Assembly (NCBI GenBank): GCA_902620895.1
Contig: CACNJU010000008.1
Coordinates: forward strand, 1 to 64,000
Source of the DNA: an uncultured Prochlorococcus sp.
Lineage (GTDB): Bacteria > Cyanobacteriota > Cyanobacteriia > PCC-6307 > Cyanobiaceae
Direction: 5' to 3'
Length of the DNA stretch: 64,000 bases
Made by a program: the position numbers and the translations under genes. The notes below the pieces were generated by a model. It worked only from the letters and a program-made list of their open reading frames with translations. It ran no database searches and was not told where the DNA came from. This document shows positions 14,059 to 23,958 of the stretch, one piece after another (position 1 is the stretch's first letter; every line of letters starts with the position of its first letter).

Positions 14059-14889
14059 TTAAACAAAACTTTCTAGAAGTTTTTCAGGGCCAAATTTCTT
14101 TAAATAATTTATATTTGAATTTTCAGTTACTAATATATATCCTGCAAATCCTAAACCGTTAATACTGAATCCATGAATATAATCATTTTTTCTTTTTATA
14201 ATGGCGATCCATTTATTTGTTATTAAAATATTGTAAGGATATATCGGTTTCTTATCACTAATAGGGTCCCCAAGTCCTAATTTTTTACATAATTCTAAAT
14301 AAAATTCAAAAAGAAATGATGGATTTTCTAAAAAATTAAATTTGGATACAATAATATTTTTTTTAAGCTTACTATCTAGATCTCGATATGAGATCATCTC
14401 TAAAAACCACTTTTCTCTAGGACATGATATCTCACCTTTAGATCTACGCAGAAGTTGAAAATGCCTGTGAGGTTGACTTGCGCCCGCAATTGGAGAACTA
14501 TTGAAAAACCATAATCCACTAGTATCTTTATTAACTTGTTGGATCGCTCGCCAATCTTTAATATCTAACCATCCATTTTGAGGTTTCCATTCATTTGTAA
14601 TAAGTAAAATATGACCTTTTTGTACAGGGTACTTATTTAATATTAGCTGATGATTATCACCAATTTTATCAATTTCTAGTATCTTTTCCCAAGGACAAAA
14701 TGGATTTTGCTTAGGTCCATAAATTTTTTTTTTATTAAATTTTGAAGTATCGAGTTTCCTAATTATGAAGTCGTCTTTTTCATATAAATCTCTTGTAATA
14801 ATATCAGTTTTGAGAGGATATAATGATTCATCATCAATTGATAATCGAGTTTTTTCTAGTGCTTTTTTCCAATATATTTCTAAACTCAT
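14059..14889 (-). CDS. ATP adenylyltransferase / Ap4A phosphorylase
   Basis: 276 residues. The HIT-superfamily active site is visible as GASQPHRHFQLLRR (His141, His143, Gln145), preceded by NKYPVQKGHILLITNEW (about 85-101), both typical of Apa1/Apa2-type phosphorylases, which split diadenosine tetraphosphate with phosphate to ATP and ADP. The C-terminal part (PYNILITNKWIAIIKR, GFSINGLGFAGYIL) matches the second half of the family. Length fits the bacterial form. Upstream neighbour is the DUF2237 gene on the same strand, 48 bases away. Confidence 0.82.
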   Translation of the reverse strand: MSLEIYWKKALEKTRLSIDDESLYPLKTDIITRDLYEKDDFIIRKLDTSKFNKKKIYGPKQNPFCPWEKILEIDKIGDNHQLILNKYPVQKGHILLITNEWKPQNGWLDIKDWRAIQQVNKDTSGLWFFNSSPIAGASQPHRHFQLLRRSKGEISCPREKWFLEMISYRDLDSKLKKNIIVSKFNFLENPSFLFEFYLELCKKLGLGDPISDKKPIYPYNILITNKWIAIIKRKNDYIHGFSINGLGFAGYILVTENSNINYLKKFGPEKLLESFV

Positions 14890-14937
14890 TTAAAAAAATT
14901 TATCATTATCATTTTAAAAAAAAAAATAAACTTGTAA

Positions 14938-15321
14938 TTACTTTTTATTAAATTGATATTCTTTCAATTTTTCCAGAGGTACTGATTCTAAGACTACAAT
15001 ATTCGTCGATTCTAATATAACTTTTGGTGCAAGACCGTCTAATAATGCTTGCTTCCACCTATCAAGACAAATACACCAATGATCACCATCCTTTAGTCCT
15101 GGGAAGGAATAAATAGGCATGGGAGTTATTAAATCATTACCTTGTGATTTACTATATTTCAGGAAATTATCATCCATTACACAACATATGGAATGATTCC
15201 CTCCATCATTTTTGTCATAGTTGCAAATTCCATCCCTGAACCAGCCTGTAATAGGTGCGCAACTACAAATCTCAATTTCTTCTCCAAGGACATTTAACTG
15301 ATTTTGATTATTTTTGGTCAT
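14938..15321 (-). CDS. DUF2237 family protein
   Basis: 127 residues. It carries the signature LNVLGEEIEICSCAPITGWFRDGICN (two Cys near 19 and 21), SICCVMDDNFLKYSKSQGNDL, and a C-terminal GDHWCICLDRWKQALLDGLAPKV. This pattern is characteristic of DUF2237, a widespread family without known function. The many conserved cysteines and a His-Trp-Cys motif could bind metal; that is inference. Soluble, no signal peptide. Upstream is a divergent promoter region shared with the gene at 15420. Confidence 0.85.
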   Translation of the reverse strand: MTKNNQNQLNVLGEEIEICSCAPITGWFRDGICNYDKNDGGNHSICCVMDDNFLKYSKSQGNDLITPMPIYSFPGLKDGDHWCICLDRWKQALLDGLAPKVILESTNIVVLESVPLEKLKEYQFNKK

Positions 15322-15366
15322 AGATTTTTTAATAATAATAAAACACCAACATTTCTTTAAAAAAGG

Positions 15367-15398
15367 TTGACGAGTATGGGGGGTAAAGAGGTAATAAT
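15367..15398 (+). promoter_or_regulatory. Candidate promoter of the acidic small gene
   Basis: TTGACG at 15367-15372 is followed after 19 bases by TAATAAT (15392-15398), leaving about 15 bases of leader. The spacer holds a run of six G, rare in this AT-rich genome. No Shine-Dalgarno is seen before the ATG at 15420. Confidence 0.4.
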
Positions 15399-15419
15399 TC
15401 TAATAAGGTTTTTTTCATT

Positions 15420-15638
15420 ATGGATTGGGACTTTACTGAAAACATAGCATTTAAAGCTCTTTATGAAGCTTTTAAAGATAGTGATGAAACTTCCGCATTA
15501 GAATTTTTATCTAGTGATGGTGCTTCATATTATCTTGAGTTAACACAGGATGCCGCTGGTGAGGGACTTGATCTAGGTGATAATGAAACGATGGAAGAAC
15601 TAAAGGAAGAAATTATTGAATATTTAGAAAACAACTAA
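15420..15638 (+). CDS. Small acidic conserved protein
   Basis: 72 residues, strongly acidic, with a clear N-terminal block MDWDFTENIAFKALYEAFKD, a SALEFLSSDGASYYLELTQD middle and a Glu-rich C-terminus (EELKEEIIEYLENN). It reads as an all-helical soluble protein. I recall close relatives in other picocyanobacteria but no function. Codon use and length look like a genuine gene. It is tail-to-tail with metH (9-base gap). Confidence 0.75.
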   Translation: MDWDFTENIAFKALYEAFKDSDETSALEFLSSDGASYYLELTQDAAGEGLDLGDNETMEELKEEIIEYLENN

Positions 15639-15647
15639 AAATTTAGC

Positions 15648-18600
15648 TTAAGCGCTGTAATATTTAGCTTTTGAGTGTAGTGAAATGATAGCTGTAGTAC
15701 TTTGTTCTGGATGAAGTTGTTCAGATTCATCCATGGTCAAGTTTATTCTTTTTGCATCCAACAATGATAATTGTATGTTTGAATCAGATACTTTTGGACA
15801 TGCAGGATAACCAAAAGAATATCTAGCTCCTCTATATTTTTGAGCTAATATTTCTCTATTTTTGTCTGGTTCTTCAGACCTAAAACCACATTCAATACGA
15901 ATTAATGCATGGACATACTCAGCTAGAGCTTCTGCTAATTGCACTGTAAGTCCATGGAATAACAAATAATCGCTATATTTATCTTCTTTAAATAATTTTT
16001 GAGAATATTCACTAGCAATATCGCCCATGGTTACTGCCTGCATAGGAAATATATCTATCGGTTTATCATTTTTCAAATCACAATAAAAATCAGCTATGCA
16101 TAAATTATTCCCAGATTTTTGTCGTGGAAAATTAAATTGTGAAATTTTATGTAATGACTTCTTATCAAATAAGAAAATACTATTATCTTTTCTCCCGCAT
16201 CTGAAATATCCATAAACTGCTTTGGGTGATATAAGTTTTTTCTCTATAATTATCTCTAACCATTTATCTAATAATGGTTTAGCATATGAATCCAAATAGT
16301 TATTGTATTCATCTACGCTTTGGTTTTTTCCTTTTTTTATTTGCCATTGCCCGCTAAATAGAGCTTTTGTATCTAAATAAAATATTAACTTATTTAAATC
16401 TATTTCAACATCGTTCAAGACTTTCGTTCCCAAGAAAGGGGCTTGAATTGGATCTTCTTCATTTATAAATTTAGATCTTGTAAAATTTTCTTTTAAATTT
16501 AATTTAGAAATCTCGGTATTTATGAATATTGATTTTTTAACAGCTTGAGAGTTGGATTTTGATGAGGCTAAATTAATATTTATACCCTCATTATTAATGA
16601 AACCCTCTGTATTTGACCAATTACCCTTTTTTTTATTATCCATATATTCATTCATAAATTTAAGATCAGTGAACGCATCTTTTCCGTACAATATTTTCCC
16701 TTTATATATTTTGCTGCAGTCCTCATTTACAAATTTTGGGGTTAATGCTGCGCCTCCTAATATTACTGGTACACTAATATTTTCATTGTTAAAAGCCTCT
16801 AAATTATCTTTCATAAAAGCAGTTGATTTAACAAGTAATCCGCTCATAGCGATGCAATCCGCATTGTGCTTTTTTTGTGCATCTATAATTGCTGAAACAT
16901 CTTGCTTTATTCCTAGATTTATTACGTCATAACCATTATTTGTAAGTATTATATCTACCAAATTTTTTCCAATATCATGTACATCGCCTTTGACAGTTGC
17001 AATTAAAAGTTTTCCATTTGATATGTTTTCATCTACAGTTTCCATATATGGTTCTAGAATTGAAACAGCAAATTTCATTGTTTCAGCGGATTGGAGTACA
17101 AATGGCAATTGCATTTGACCTGAGCCAAATAAATCTCCTACAACTTTCATCCCATCTAATAAAAAGGTGTTAATTATTTCAAGAGGTTTATATTTTTTTA
17201 ATGCTTTATTTAATTGATCCTCTAATCCTATTTTTTCTCCATCAATAATATGATTTTTCAGACTTTCTTCAAGAGTTAGGTTTTTATTTTTTGAAGATGC
17301 TTTTTTAAAATCTTGAATAGATAAATCTTGAAAAGCCTTTGTTAATTCTACTAATGGATCATAAATACAAATACCATCTTCAAATCTTCTTTTATCATAA
17401 ATCAAATCTAAGCAAAGCTTTTTAGTTTCTTCAGAAATTTTTGATAATGGCAAAATTTTATTTGGTGCGATGATAGCAGAATCTAATCCTGCTTTAATGC
17501 ATTCATCTAAAAATATTGAATTTAGATTAATTCTTGATAATGGTGAAAGACCAAAACTAATGTTTGATATCCCTAGTATGATATGAATGTCTGGGAAATT
17601 ATCACGAATTTTTAAAATAGCACTAATAGTTTCTTTAGCGTTTAATCTATCTTCTTCTATCCCTGTAGATATTGGCAGAGCTAATGGATCAAAAAATAGC
17701 TCATAATCTGACAAACCACATTCTCTTGTTCTATTAATCGCTCGTTTCACAATTTTATATTTTTTTTCTGAATTCCTTGCCATTCCATCTTCATCAATTG
17801 TTCCGACTACAAGACCTGAACCATACCCTAAGGCTAAATTTAGAACTTGATCAAACCTTTCATTGCCATCTTCGTAATTAGTTGAATTTATAATACATTT
17901 ACCACCAGCTGATTTTAATCCACTTTCCATTTTGTCAGCATCTGTAGAGTCAATCATTAATGGTAAATTTATATTGGTAACTAGTCTTGAAGTTATTTCT
18001 TTCATATCTTTCACTCCGTCTCTGCCTACATAATCGACATTTACATCAAGAACATGAGCATTTTCTTTTTGTTGTTGCTTGGCAATTGCAACTAAGCCAT
18101 CCCAATCGTCGTTATTTAATAACTCTCTTACCTTTTTCGATCCACTTGCATTTAATCTTTCTCCTACTATCAAAATTGAATTGTCTTGTTTATATGGCAC
18201 AGAGTTATATATTGATGAAGCAGATGGAATAAAATCGCTTGAAATTTTTTTACCATTCTTGTTAGTCCTTTCTTTATCAATAATTTCATCGATTATTGAA
18301 GACAGGTATTTTATATGTTCAGGTGTTGTCCCACAACATCCACCTATTAATTGAACATTAAAATCATATATAAAATTCATTAACTGCATCTTTAATTCTA
18401 TTGGCTTTAATCTATAGTGAGCTACACCACCAACATTTTCAGGAAGACCTGCATTGGGAATACAGCTTATAGCGAAGGGAGAATTTTCAGACAAATATTT
18501 AATATGTTCCTTCATTTGCTCAGGACCAGTTGCACAATTAAGTCCAAGGATATCTATATTAAATGGCTCTAATATTGTTAATGCAGAAGCAATATCAGAT

Positions 18601-19214
18601 CCGACAAGCATAGTACCTGTTGTTTCCATTGTTATAGATACCATTAAAGGTATATCAATATTTTTACTTTCAAGTATTTCTTTTGATGCTAATAAGGCAG
18701 ATTTAATTTGTAGAACATCCTGACAAGTTTCAATCAAAAGAAGATCAACTCCTCCATCTATAAGACCATTAATTTGTTCTTTATATGATTGCTTCAATTC
18801 ATCAAAATCTATATGACCTAAGGTGGGTAATTTAGTTGTTGGCCCAATTGAACCTGCTACAAACCTTGGTTTATCAAGTGATGAGTATTTGGCAGCAGCT
18901 TTTTTTGCTATAAATGCCGCATTTTTATTTATCTCATAAGCCTTATCCGCAATATCATATTCATCAAGAACTATTGATGAGGCTCCAAATGTATTAGTTT
19001 CTATAACATGACAACCTGCTTCTAAAAATGAATTATGAACCTTCTCAACTACCTCTGGCGATGATAAAACAAGGTTTTCATTACATCCCTCTAATTCTTT
19101 TCCTCCAAAGTCATCTGCAGTAAGATTTAAGTTCTGAAATGATGTTCCAGTACCTCCGTCAAAAATAATTAATGGTTTTTCATCTCTATTTAGATAGGTT
19201 CTGAAAGATTCCAT
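15648..19214 (-). CDS. metH: Cobalamin-dependent methionine synthase
   Basis: 1188 residues, full-length modular enzyme (E. coli 1227) that methylates homocysteine from methyltetrahydrofolate via methylcobalamin. The homocysteine domain (1-330) has its zinc cysteines in LNCATGP (Cys227) and GGCCGTTP (Cys293, Cys294). The pterin domain starts near 349 (ILIVGERLNASGSKK). The B12 cap and B12-binding domains follow, with the base-off motif DVHDIGKNLVD near 740 and a SGLLVKST contact. The SAM-binding reactivation domain ends the protein (RGARYSFGYPACP). It sits 18 bases after ilvE; no riboswitch fits in that gap. Confidence 0.97.
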   Translation of the reverse strand: MESFRTYLNRDEKPLIIFDGGTGTSFQNLNLTADDFGGKELEGCNENLVLSSPEVVEKVHNSFLEAGCHVIETNTFGASSIVLDEYDIADKAYEINKNAAFIAKKAAAKYSSLDKPRFVAGSIGPTTKLPTLGHIDFDELKQSYKEQINGLIDGGVDLLLIETCQDVLQIKSALLASKEILESKNIDIPLMVSITMETTGTMLVGSDIASALTILEPFNIDILGLNCATGPEQMKEHIKYLSENSPFAISCIPNAGLPENVGGVAHYRLKPIELKMQLMNFIYDFNVQLIGGCCGTTPEHIKYLSSIIDEIIDKERTNKNGKKISSDFIPSASSIYNSVPYKQDNSILIVGERLNASGSKKVRELLNNDDWDGLVAIAKQQQKENAHVLDVNVDYVGRDGVKDMKEITSRLVTNINLPLMIDSTDADKMESGLKSAGGKCIINSTNYEDGNERFDQVLNLALGYGSGLVVGTIDEDGMARNSEKKYKIVKRAINRTRECGLSDYELFFDPLALPISTGIEEDRLNAKETISAILKIRDNFPDIHIILGISNISFGLSPLSRINLNSIFLDECIKAGLDSAIIAPNKILPLSKISEETKKLCLDLIYDKRRFEDGICIYDPLVELTKAFQDLSIQDFKKASSKNKNLTLEESLKNHIIDGEKIGLEDQLNKALKKYKPLEIINTFLLDGMKVVGDLFGSGQMQLPFVLQSAETMKFAVSILEPYMETVDENISNGKLLIATVKGDVHDIGKNLVDIILTNNGYDVINLGIKQDVSAIIDAQKKHNADCIAMSGLLVKSTAFMKDNLEAFNNENISVPVILGGAALTPKFVNEDCSKIYKGKILYGKDAFTDLKFMNEYMDNKKKGNWSNTEGFINNEGININLASSKSNSQAVKKSIFINTEISKLNLKENFTRSKFINEEDPIQAPFLGTKVLNDVEIDLNKLIFYLDTKALFSGQWQIKKGKNQSVDEYNNYLDSYAKPLLDKWLEIIIEKKLISPKAVYGYFRCGRKDNSIFLFDKKSLHKISQFNFPRQKSGNNLCIADFYCDLKNDKPIDIFPMQAVTMGDIASEYSQKLFKEDKYSDYLLFHGLTVQLAEALAEYVHALIRIECGFRSEEPDKNREILAQKYRGARYSFGYPACPKVSDSNIQLSLLDAKRINLTMDESEQLHPEQSTTAIISLHSKAKYYSA

Positions 19215-19232
19215 TTTTAAGTAAAAATTAAT

Positions 19233-20147
19233 TTATTTTAGTGAAATTCTTGTTACCCAATTATCATAGTCTTGTGAACGACCTTCTGTTATTTCTATAA
19301 GCTTACTTTTTAATTTATTCATTATTGGTCTTTCAACATTTAATTCAGTAGATTCAATTTTTTTAACTGGTGTAATTTTTGCTGCTGTACCAGTTAGAAA
19401 AACTTCATCTGCTATTAATAATTCTGTTTTATCTACAGGCCTCTCAATTACATTTATTCCAAATGATTTTGCTAATTCAATTACACTAGCTCTAGTAATC
19501 CCCTCAAGGATATCTTGATCAACACCAGGAGTTATTAGGTCTCCATTCCTTACAATAAATAAATTCATACCACTAGCTTCGCTAACCTTACCACTTGAAT
19601 TTAATAGCAGGGCTTCATCAAAACCCGATAAACTAGCTTCTGTTTTGGCTAATGAACTAGTAATATACGCACCACTTATTTTTCCTCTTAAGGGGAGAGA
19701 TCTATCTTCTTGTCTTGTCCAACTACTCATTCTACAAGAAACACCATCTGGGGATAGATAATCTCCAAGTTCAATACAATAAATAAAGAAATCTGTTTCA
19801 ATATTGTGTAACCTTGGCGCTATACCTAAATCGCTTGTATATACAAATGGTCTTATATAGATAGGTTTTTCTGGCTTGTTTCTTTTTATAACTTCTTCTA
19901 AGGCATTAAAAATATATTCTTCAGAAATTTCAGTTAAGAGTAATTTTGCACTTTGAGATAATCTTTTTATATGTTTATCAGTTCTAAACAAAAGGAATTC
20001 TTCTTTGTTTGTTGGGTTAGGTATCGCTCGCATTCCTCCAAATGCTGCAGTACCGTAATGTAGTGCATGAGTAGCTATTGATATTTTTGCTTCTTTAAAT
20101 GGAATACATTTACCTTCGAACCAGGCGTATGGAAGAAATTCATGCAT
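19233..20147 (-). CDS. ilvE: Branched-chain amino acid aminotransferase
   Basis: 304 residues, class IV PLP fold. It transfers amino groups in leucine, isoleucine and valine metabolism. Seen blocks: ATHALHYGTAAFGGMRAI near 27-44, KISGAYITSSLAKTEASL near 156-173 (the Lys is the likely Schiff-base residue), ALLLNSSGKVSEASGMNLF, and TPGVDQDILEGITRASVIELA near 207-227. It is upstream of metH on the same strand, 18 bases apart, so probably cotranscribed. Divergent from cobN. Confidence 0.93.
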   Translation of the reverse strand: MHEFLPYAWFEGKCIPFKEAKISIATHALHYGTAAFGGMRAIPNPTNKEEFLLFRTDKHIKRLSQSAKLLLTEISEEYIFNALEEVIKRNKPEKPIYIRPFVYTSDLGIAPRLHNIETDFFIYCIELGDYLSPDGVSCRMSSWTRQEDRSLPLRGKISGAYITSSLAKTEASLSGFDEALLLNSSGKVSEASGMNLFIVRNGDLITPGVDQDILEGITRASVIELAKSFGINVIERPVDKTELLIADEVFLTGTAAKITPVKKIESTELNVERPIMNKLKSKLIEITEGRSQDYDNWVTRISLK

Positions 20148-20219
20148 ATTTAATTTATTTAATTAAGGTAAACTTGTTTTATCCTACTAACCTATTCTAA
20201 ACCTTATTTATATATAAAA

Positions 20220-23200
20220 ATGCACAGGATATTAAATATAGCAGGAAATGAAAAGAATAAGGATGATTTAATTGAACAACCAGCTGCAGATTTTATTTTT
20301 ATAACAAGTGTCAAGGCTGATTTAAATCTTATATCAAACTTATTGTTAGAAAAAGAATTTGCTTTATTAAAAAATAATATAAGAGCTTTAGAAATTTCTA
20401 ATTTAAATTCCTCAGCTCAAATAGATAATTATTTATTAAAAACAATAAATTATGCAAAAGTTGTCGTAATTAGAATATTTGGAGATAAAGGTACATGGAA
20501 CTATGGAATTGAACAACTTTTAAATTGGCAAGCAGTTAATAAAAAAAGGAAGTTAGTAATCCTATCAGGTACAATTGATCAAGAAATTTCCTTGTGTGAA
20601 ATAAGTAGTATAAATAAAAATATTGCATTAAATATTTCTAGATTATTAAGATCTGGAGGACTGGATAATTATAGAAAGTTTCTTAATTGTTTAAATTATT
20701 TAGTTGTAGATGAAAAATTAATTCCTGATGATTTTTTGAATATTACTTTTTATGCAGATCCCTATTTACATGATTGGAAAAAAGAAAAAGGCGAAAAGAT
20801 AGGAATAATATCCTATAAATCACTTTTTTTGGCTAATGAAATTGAAGTAAACCAAAAACTTAACTTGCAATTAAGAAAATGCGGATTATCTCCTAAAACA
20901 TTTTTTATTTCAACACTAAAAGATCATATTATTCAGAAGAAATTAATAGACATTTTTAAAAAGGAAGATATTAAACTAATAATTACCACAACTTCATTTT
21001 CTTCATCTCAAATCAAAAATAATGATTTAATTGAAAATTCAACAAATATTTTTAATTCTCTTAAAATTCCAATTTTACAGCTTCTTTCTTCTAATAGATC
21101 AAGAAAAAAGTGGTTAAATTCATCTATTGGAATGGATTCATCTGATTTATTAATGCAAATAATTATACCCGAATTTGATGGGAGAATTACTACCTGTCCT
21201 TCAGCATTTAAAGAAATAATTTCTAAGAAAAATACACTATATAGTGAAATAACTAGTTACAAAGCTGATCAGGTAGGTATTGAATGGATTTCAAAATTTG
21301 CAACAAATTATGTGAAACTTCAGAAACTTAATAATTTTGATAAAAGAATTTGTCTTGTAATAAGTAACTATCCTGTAAAGAACGGAAGAATCGGTAATGG
21401 CGTTGGTCTAAATACACCATCTTCAATAATAAATATTCTTAATTGGTTAAAAGAAGAAGGTTATGACCTTGGATCTTGTAATTATCCTCAAGATTCTTCG
21501 GAATTAATGTCAATGCTTATAAAAACTAGAACTAATGATATTGAATCTCAAAATAATAAACCATTAGATTACTTACCACTTGGTGACTATTTAAAATATT
21601 GGAATTATTTAGAACTTGATCCCAAAAATATTATTGTTGGTCGTTGGGGTAAACCATCTGATGCGATCGATTTAGATAATAAAGGCTTCTCAATAAATGG
21701 TATTAGGTTTGGAAAAATAACATTATTAATTCAACCTCAACGAGGTTATGACACTTTCACTGATAGAGATATTCATTCTCCCGATCTTCCACCTCCCCAT
21801 AGATATTTAGCACAATATTTTTGGATTGAAAAAGTTTTTAATGCAAATGCTATTTGCCATATTGGTAAACATGGGACTGTTGAATGGTTACCTGGTAAAT
21901 CTATAGGTCTCAGCAATAAATGTTTTCCAAATATTATTTGTCCAGCAATACCAAACATATACCCCTTTATCGTAAATGATCCTGGAGAAGGATCCCAAGC
22001 TAAAAGAAGAACTGCTGCAACTATTATTGATCATTTAACCCCTCCTTTGGATAGGTCAGAATTATATGGAAAATATTCAATATTAGAAAATTATTTAGAC
22101 GAATATTTTGAAGCAAAATTATTAAATTCGAATAGGATTGAAATAATAGAAAAATCCATTTTTGAAATAATAAAAAAAGATTTTAGCGAAATTACTTTAA
22201 AGAATAAAAATAATCAAATAGAAGAAATTGATTCCTTTCTTTGCAAAATTAAAGAATCTCAAATTAGGACAGGTTTGCATATTTTTGGCAAGAGGCAGAA
22301 TGAAATTAATGAAATAAATTTATTCTTGTGTATTGCTAGAGTACCAAATGCCAACCGAATTGGTGTTATTCAATATATAGCAAAACATTTAAAACTAGAT
22401 CTGAATCCTTGGACAAATCAATATGATCAAATGTTAAGTGAAAAGGATAAACAAATATTATTGACTTTTTCCAACAAAAACATTTTAAACTTTAGAATGG
22501 CTATCGATTTTTTGGAAGAACAAGCAAAGTATTTAATATATTTGTTTTTTTACAAAAAGAATACCAAAATAAAATATCTAGAAAAATATAAAAATCAGAA
22601 AATAATAGACTATTTCTTTAATGAAAAAAAACATAATAAGTATTTTTTATTATTAAAAAAAGAGATTCTATATCCAATCATTAATTCTTCATATAATGAG
22701 AAATTATCATTTATTAATTCATTAAATGGAAAATATGTAAAAAGTGGTCCATCTGGAGCCCCTACGAGAGGTAAAACTGAAACTTTACCTACTGGTAAAA
22801 ATTTCTTTTCAGTTGATTCGAGAGGACTGCCAACTGAATCAGCATGGAGTGTTGGTTGTCAGTCCGCTTCACAAATACTTGATTTATACAAACAAAATAA
22901 TGGAGAAGATTTAAAAAATATAGCAATATCTGTATGGGCAACATCCACAATGAGAAATGGTGGTGAAGACATTTGTCAAATACTATATTTATTAGGAGTA
23001 CAGCCTATTTGGGATGGGCCTTCAAGAAGAGTACTTGATCTAGAAATAATTCCTTTATCTGTTCTCGAAAGACCAAGGGTTGATGTTACTTTAAGGATTT
23101 CGGGAATGTTTAGAGATGCATTTCCACAGTTAGTTAAATTAACTTCTAAAGCAATAAATCTTGTTTCTAATCTTAATGAGGATGATAAATTTAACCCTCT

Positions 23201-23957
23201 TGCTGGTGCATCAAGGGATGGTGATTCAATTAATCGTATATTTGGGTCAGCGCCAGGTTCATATGGAGCTGGTCTGCAAGAACTAATTTCAAATTCTAAT
23301 TGGGAAAATATTGATGATTTTGGTGAATCTTTTCTTAATTGGAGTAAGTGGATTTACGGAGATAATCTTGAACCTATAGAGGATAAAAAATCATTAGAAA
23401 ATGCCCTTAAAAATGTGCAGTTAGTTGTTCATAATCAAGATAATAAGGAACATGATATTTTAGACTCTGATGATTATTATCAGTTTCAGGGTGGATTATC
23501 TTCAGCAGTAAAAAAATTGAGCGGTAAATTACCTGAAATGTATCATGGTGATTTATCAAAATTTGGTTTATCTAAAATTTCAAAATTACAAGATGAAATA
23601 AATAAAGTTGTTATATCAAGAATACTAAACCCTAAATGGATAAATGGAATGAAGGATAATGGTTATAAAGGAGCGTTTGAATTTTCAGCTACACTAGATT
23701 ACTTATATGCTTTTGATGCTTCTACTGAAGCAGTTTCAGATTGGTGTTATGAGGAAGTTTATAAATCATGGTTATGCGATCTGGATCTTAGGAATTTCTT
23801 TTTAGAGAATAATCCATGGGCTTTAAGAGATATTGCACAAAGATTTCTTGAAATTGTAAATAGAAAAATGTGGAATAATTGTTCTTCAGATGTCATTGAA
23901 AATTTAAAGAACATAATTATTAATACTGATTCAATAATTGAAAAAAACGAATTCTGA
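20220..23957 (+). CDS. cobN: Cobaltochelatase subunit CobN
   Basis: 1245 residues, the size of the large CobN/ChlH-type chelatase subunit that inserts cobalt into a corrin precursor in B12 synthesis. Visible family blocks: SNYPVKNGRIGNGVGLNTPSS, QPQRGYDTFTDRDIHSPDLPPPHRYLAQYFWI, ICHIGKHGTVEWLPGKSIGLS, FVNDPGEGSQAKRRTAATIIDH-like segment near 580-600, and PTGKNFFSVDSRGLPTESAW. These distinguish it from ChlH mainly by context and by the THxTPP-like VNDPGEG region; CobN is the better call, ChlH less likely. The 3' end is 1 base from the convergent PHP gene. Confidence 0.85.
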   Translation: MHRILNIAGNEKNKDDLIEQPAADFIFITSVKADLNLISNLLLEKEFALLKNNIRALEISNLNSSAQIDNYLLKTINYAKVVVIRIFGDKGTWNYGIEQLLNWQAVNKKRKLVILSGTIDQEISLCEISSINKNIALNISRLLRSGGLDNYRKFLNCLNYLVVDEKLIPDDFLNITFYADPYLHDWKKEKGEKIGIISYKSLFLANEIEVNQKLNLQLRKCGLSPKTFFISTLKDHIIQKKLIDIFKKEDIKLIITTTSFSSSQIKNNDLIENSTNIFNSLKIPILQLLSSNRSRKKWLNSSIGMDSSDLLMQIIIPEFDGRITTCPSAFKEIISKKNTLYSEITSYKADQVGIEWISKFATNYVKLQKLNNFDKRICLVISNYPVKNGRIGNGVGLNTPSSIINILNWLKEEGYDLGSCNYPQDSSELMSMLIKTRTNDIESQNNKPLDYLPLGDYLKYWNYLELDPKNIIVGRWGKPSDAIDLDNKGFSINGIRFGKITLLIQPQRGYDTFTDRDIHSPDLPPPHRYLAQYFWIEKVFNANAICHIGKHGTVEWLPGKSIGLSNKCFPNIICPAIPNIYPFIVNDPGEGSQAKRRTAATIIDHLTPPLDRSELYGKYSILENYLDEYFEAKLLNSNRIEIIEKSIFEIIKKDFSEITLKNKNNQIEEIDSFLCKIKESQIRTGLHIFGKRQNEINEINLFLCIARVPNANRIGVIQYIAKHLKLDLNPWTNQYDQMLSEKDKQILLTFSNKNILNFRMAIDFLEEQAKYLIYLFFYKKNTKIKYLEKYKNQKIIDYFFNEKKHNKYFLLLKKEILYPIINSSYNEKLSFINSLNGKYVKSGPSGAPTRGKTETLPTGKNFFSVDSRGLPTESAWSVGCQSASQILDLYKQNNGEDLKNIAISVWATSTMRNGGEDICQILYLLGVQPIWDGPSRRVLDLEIIPLSVLERPRVDVTLRISGMFRDAFPQLVKLTSKAINLVSNLNEDDKFNPLAGASRDGDSINRIFGSAPGSYGAGLQELISNSNWENIDDFGESFLNWSKWIYGDNLEPIEDKKSLENALKNVQLVVHNQDNKEHDILDSDDYYQFQGGLSSAVKKLSGKLPEMYHGDLSKFGLSKISKLQDEINKVVISRILNPKWINGMKDNGYKGAFEFSATLDYLYAFDASTEAVSDWCYEEVYKSWLCDLDLRNFFLENNPWALRDIAQRFLEIVNRKMWNNCSSDVIENLKNIIINTDSIIEKNEF

Positions 23958-23958
23958 A

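Noticed and set aside
17987-18354. Open frames antisense to metH
   Set aside because: They lie wholly inside metH, have low-complexity shadow composition and no family.
19215-19232. Cobalamin riboswitch before metH
   Set aside because: Only 18 bases separate ilvE and metH; nothing structured fits there.
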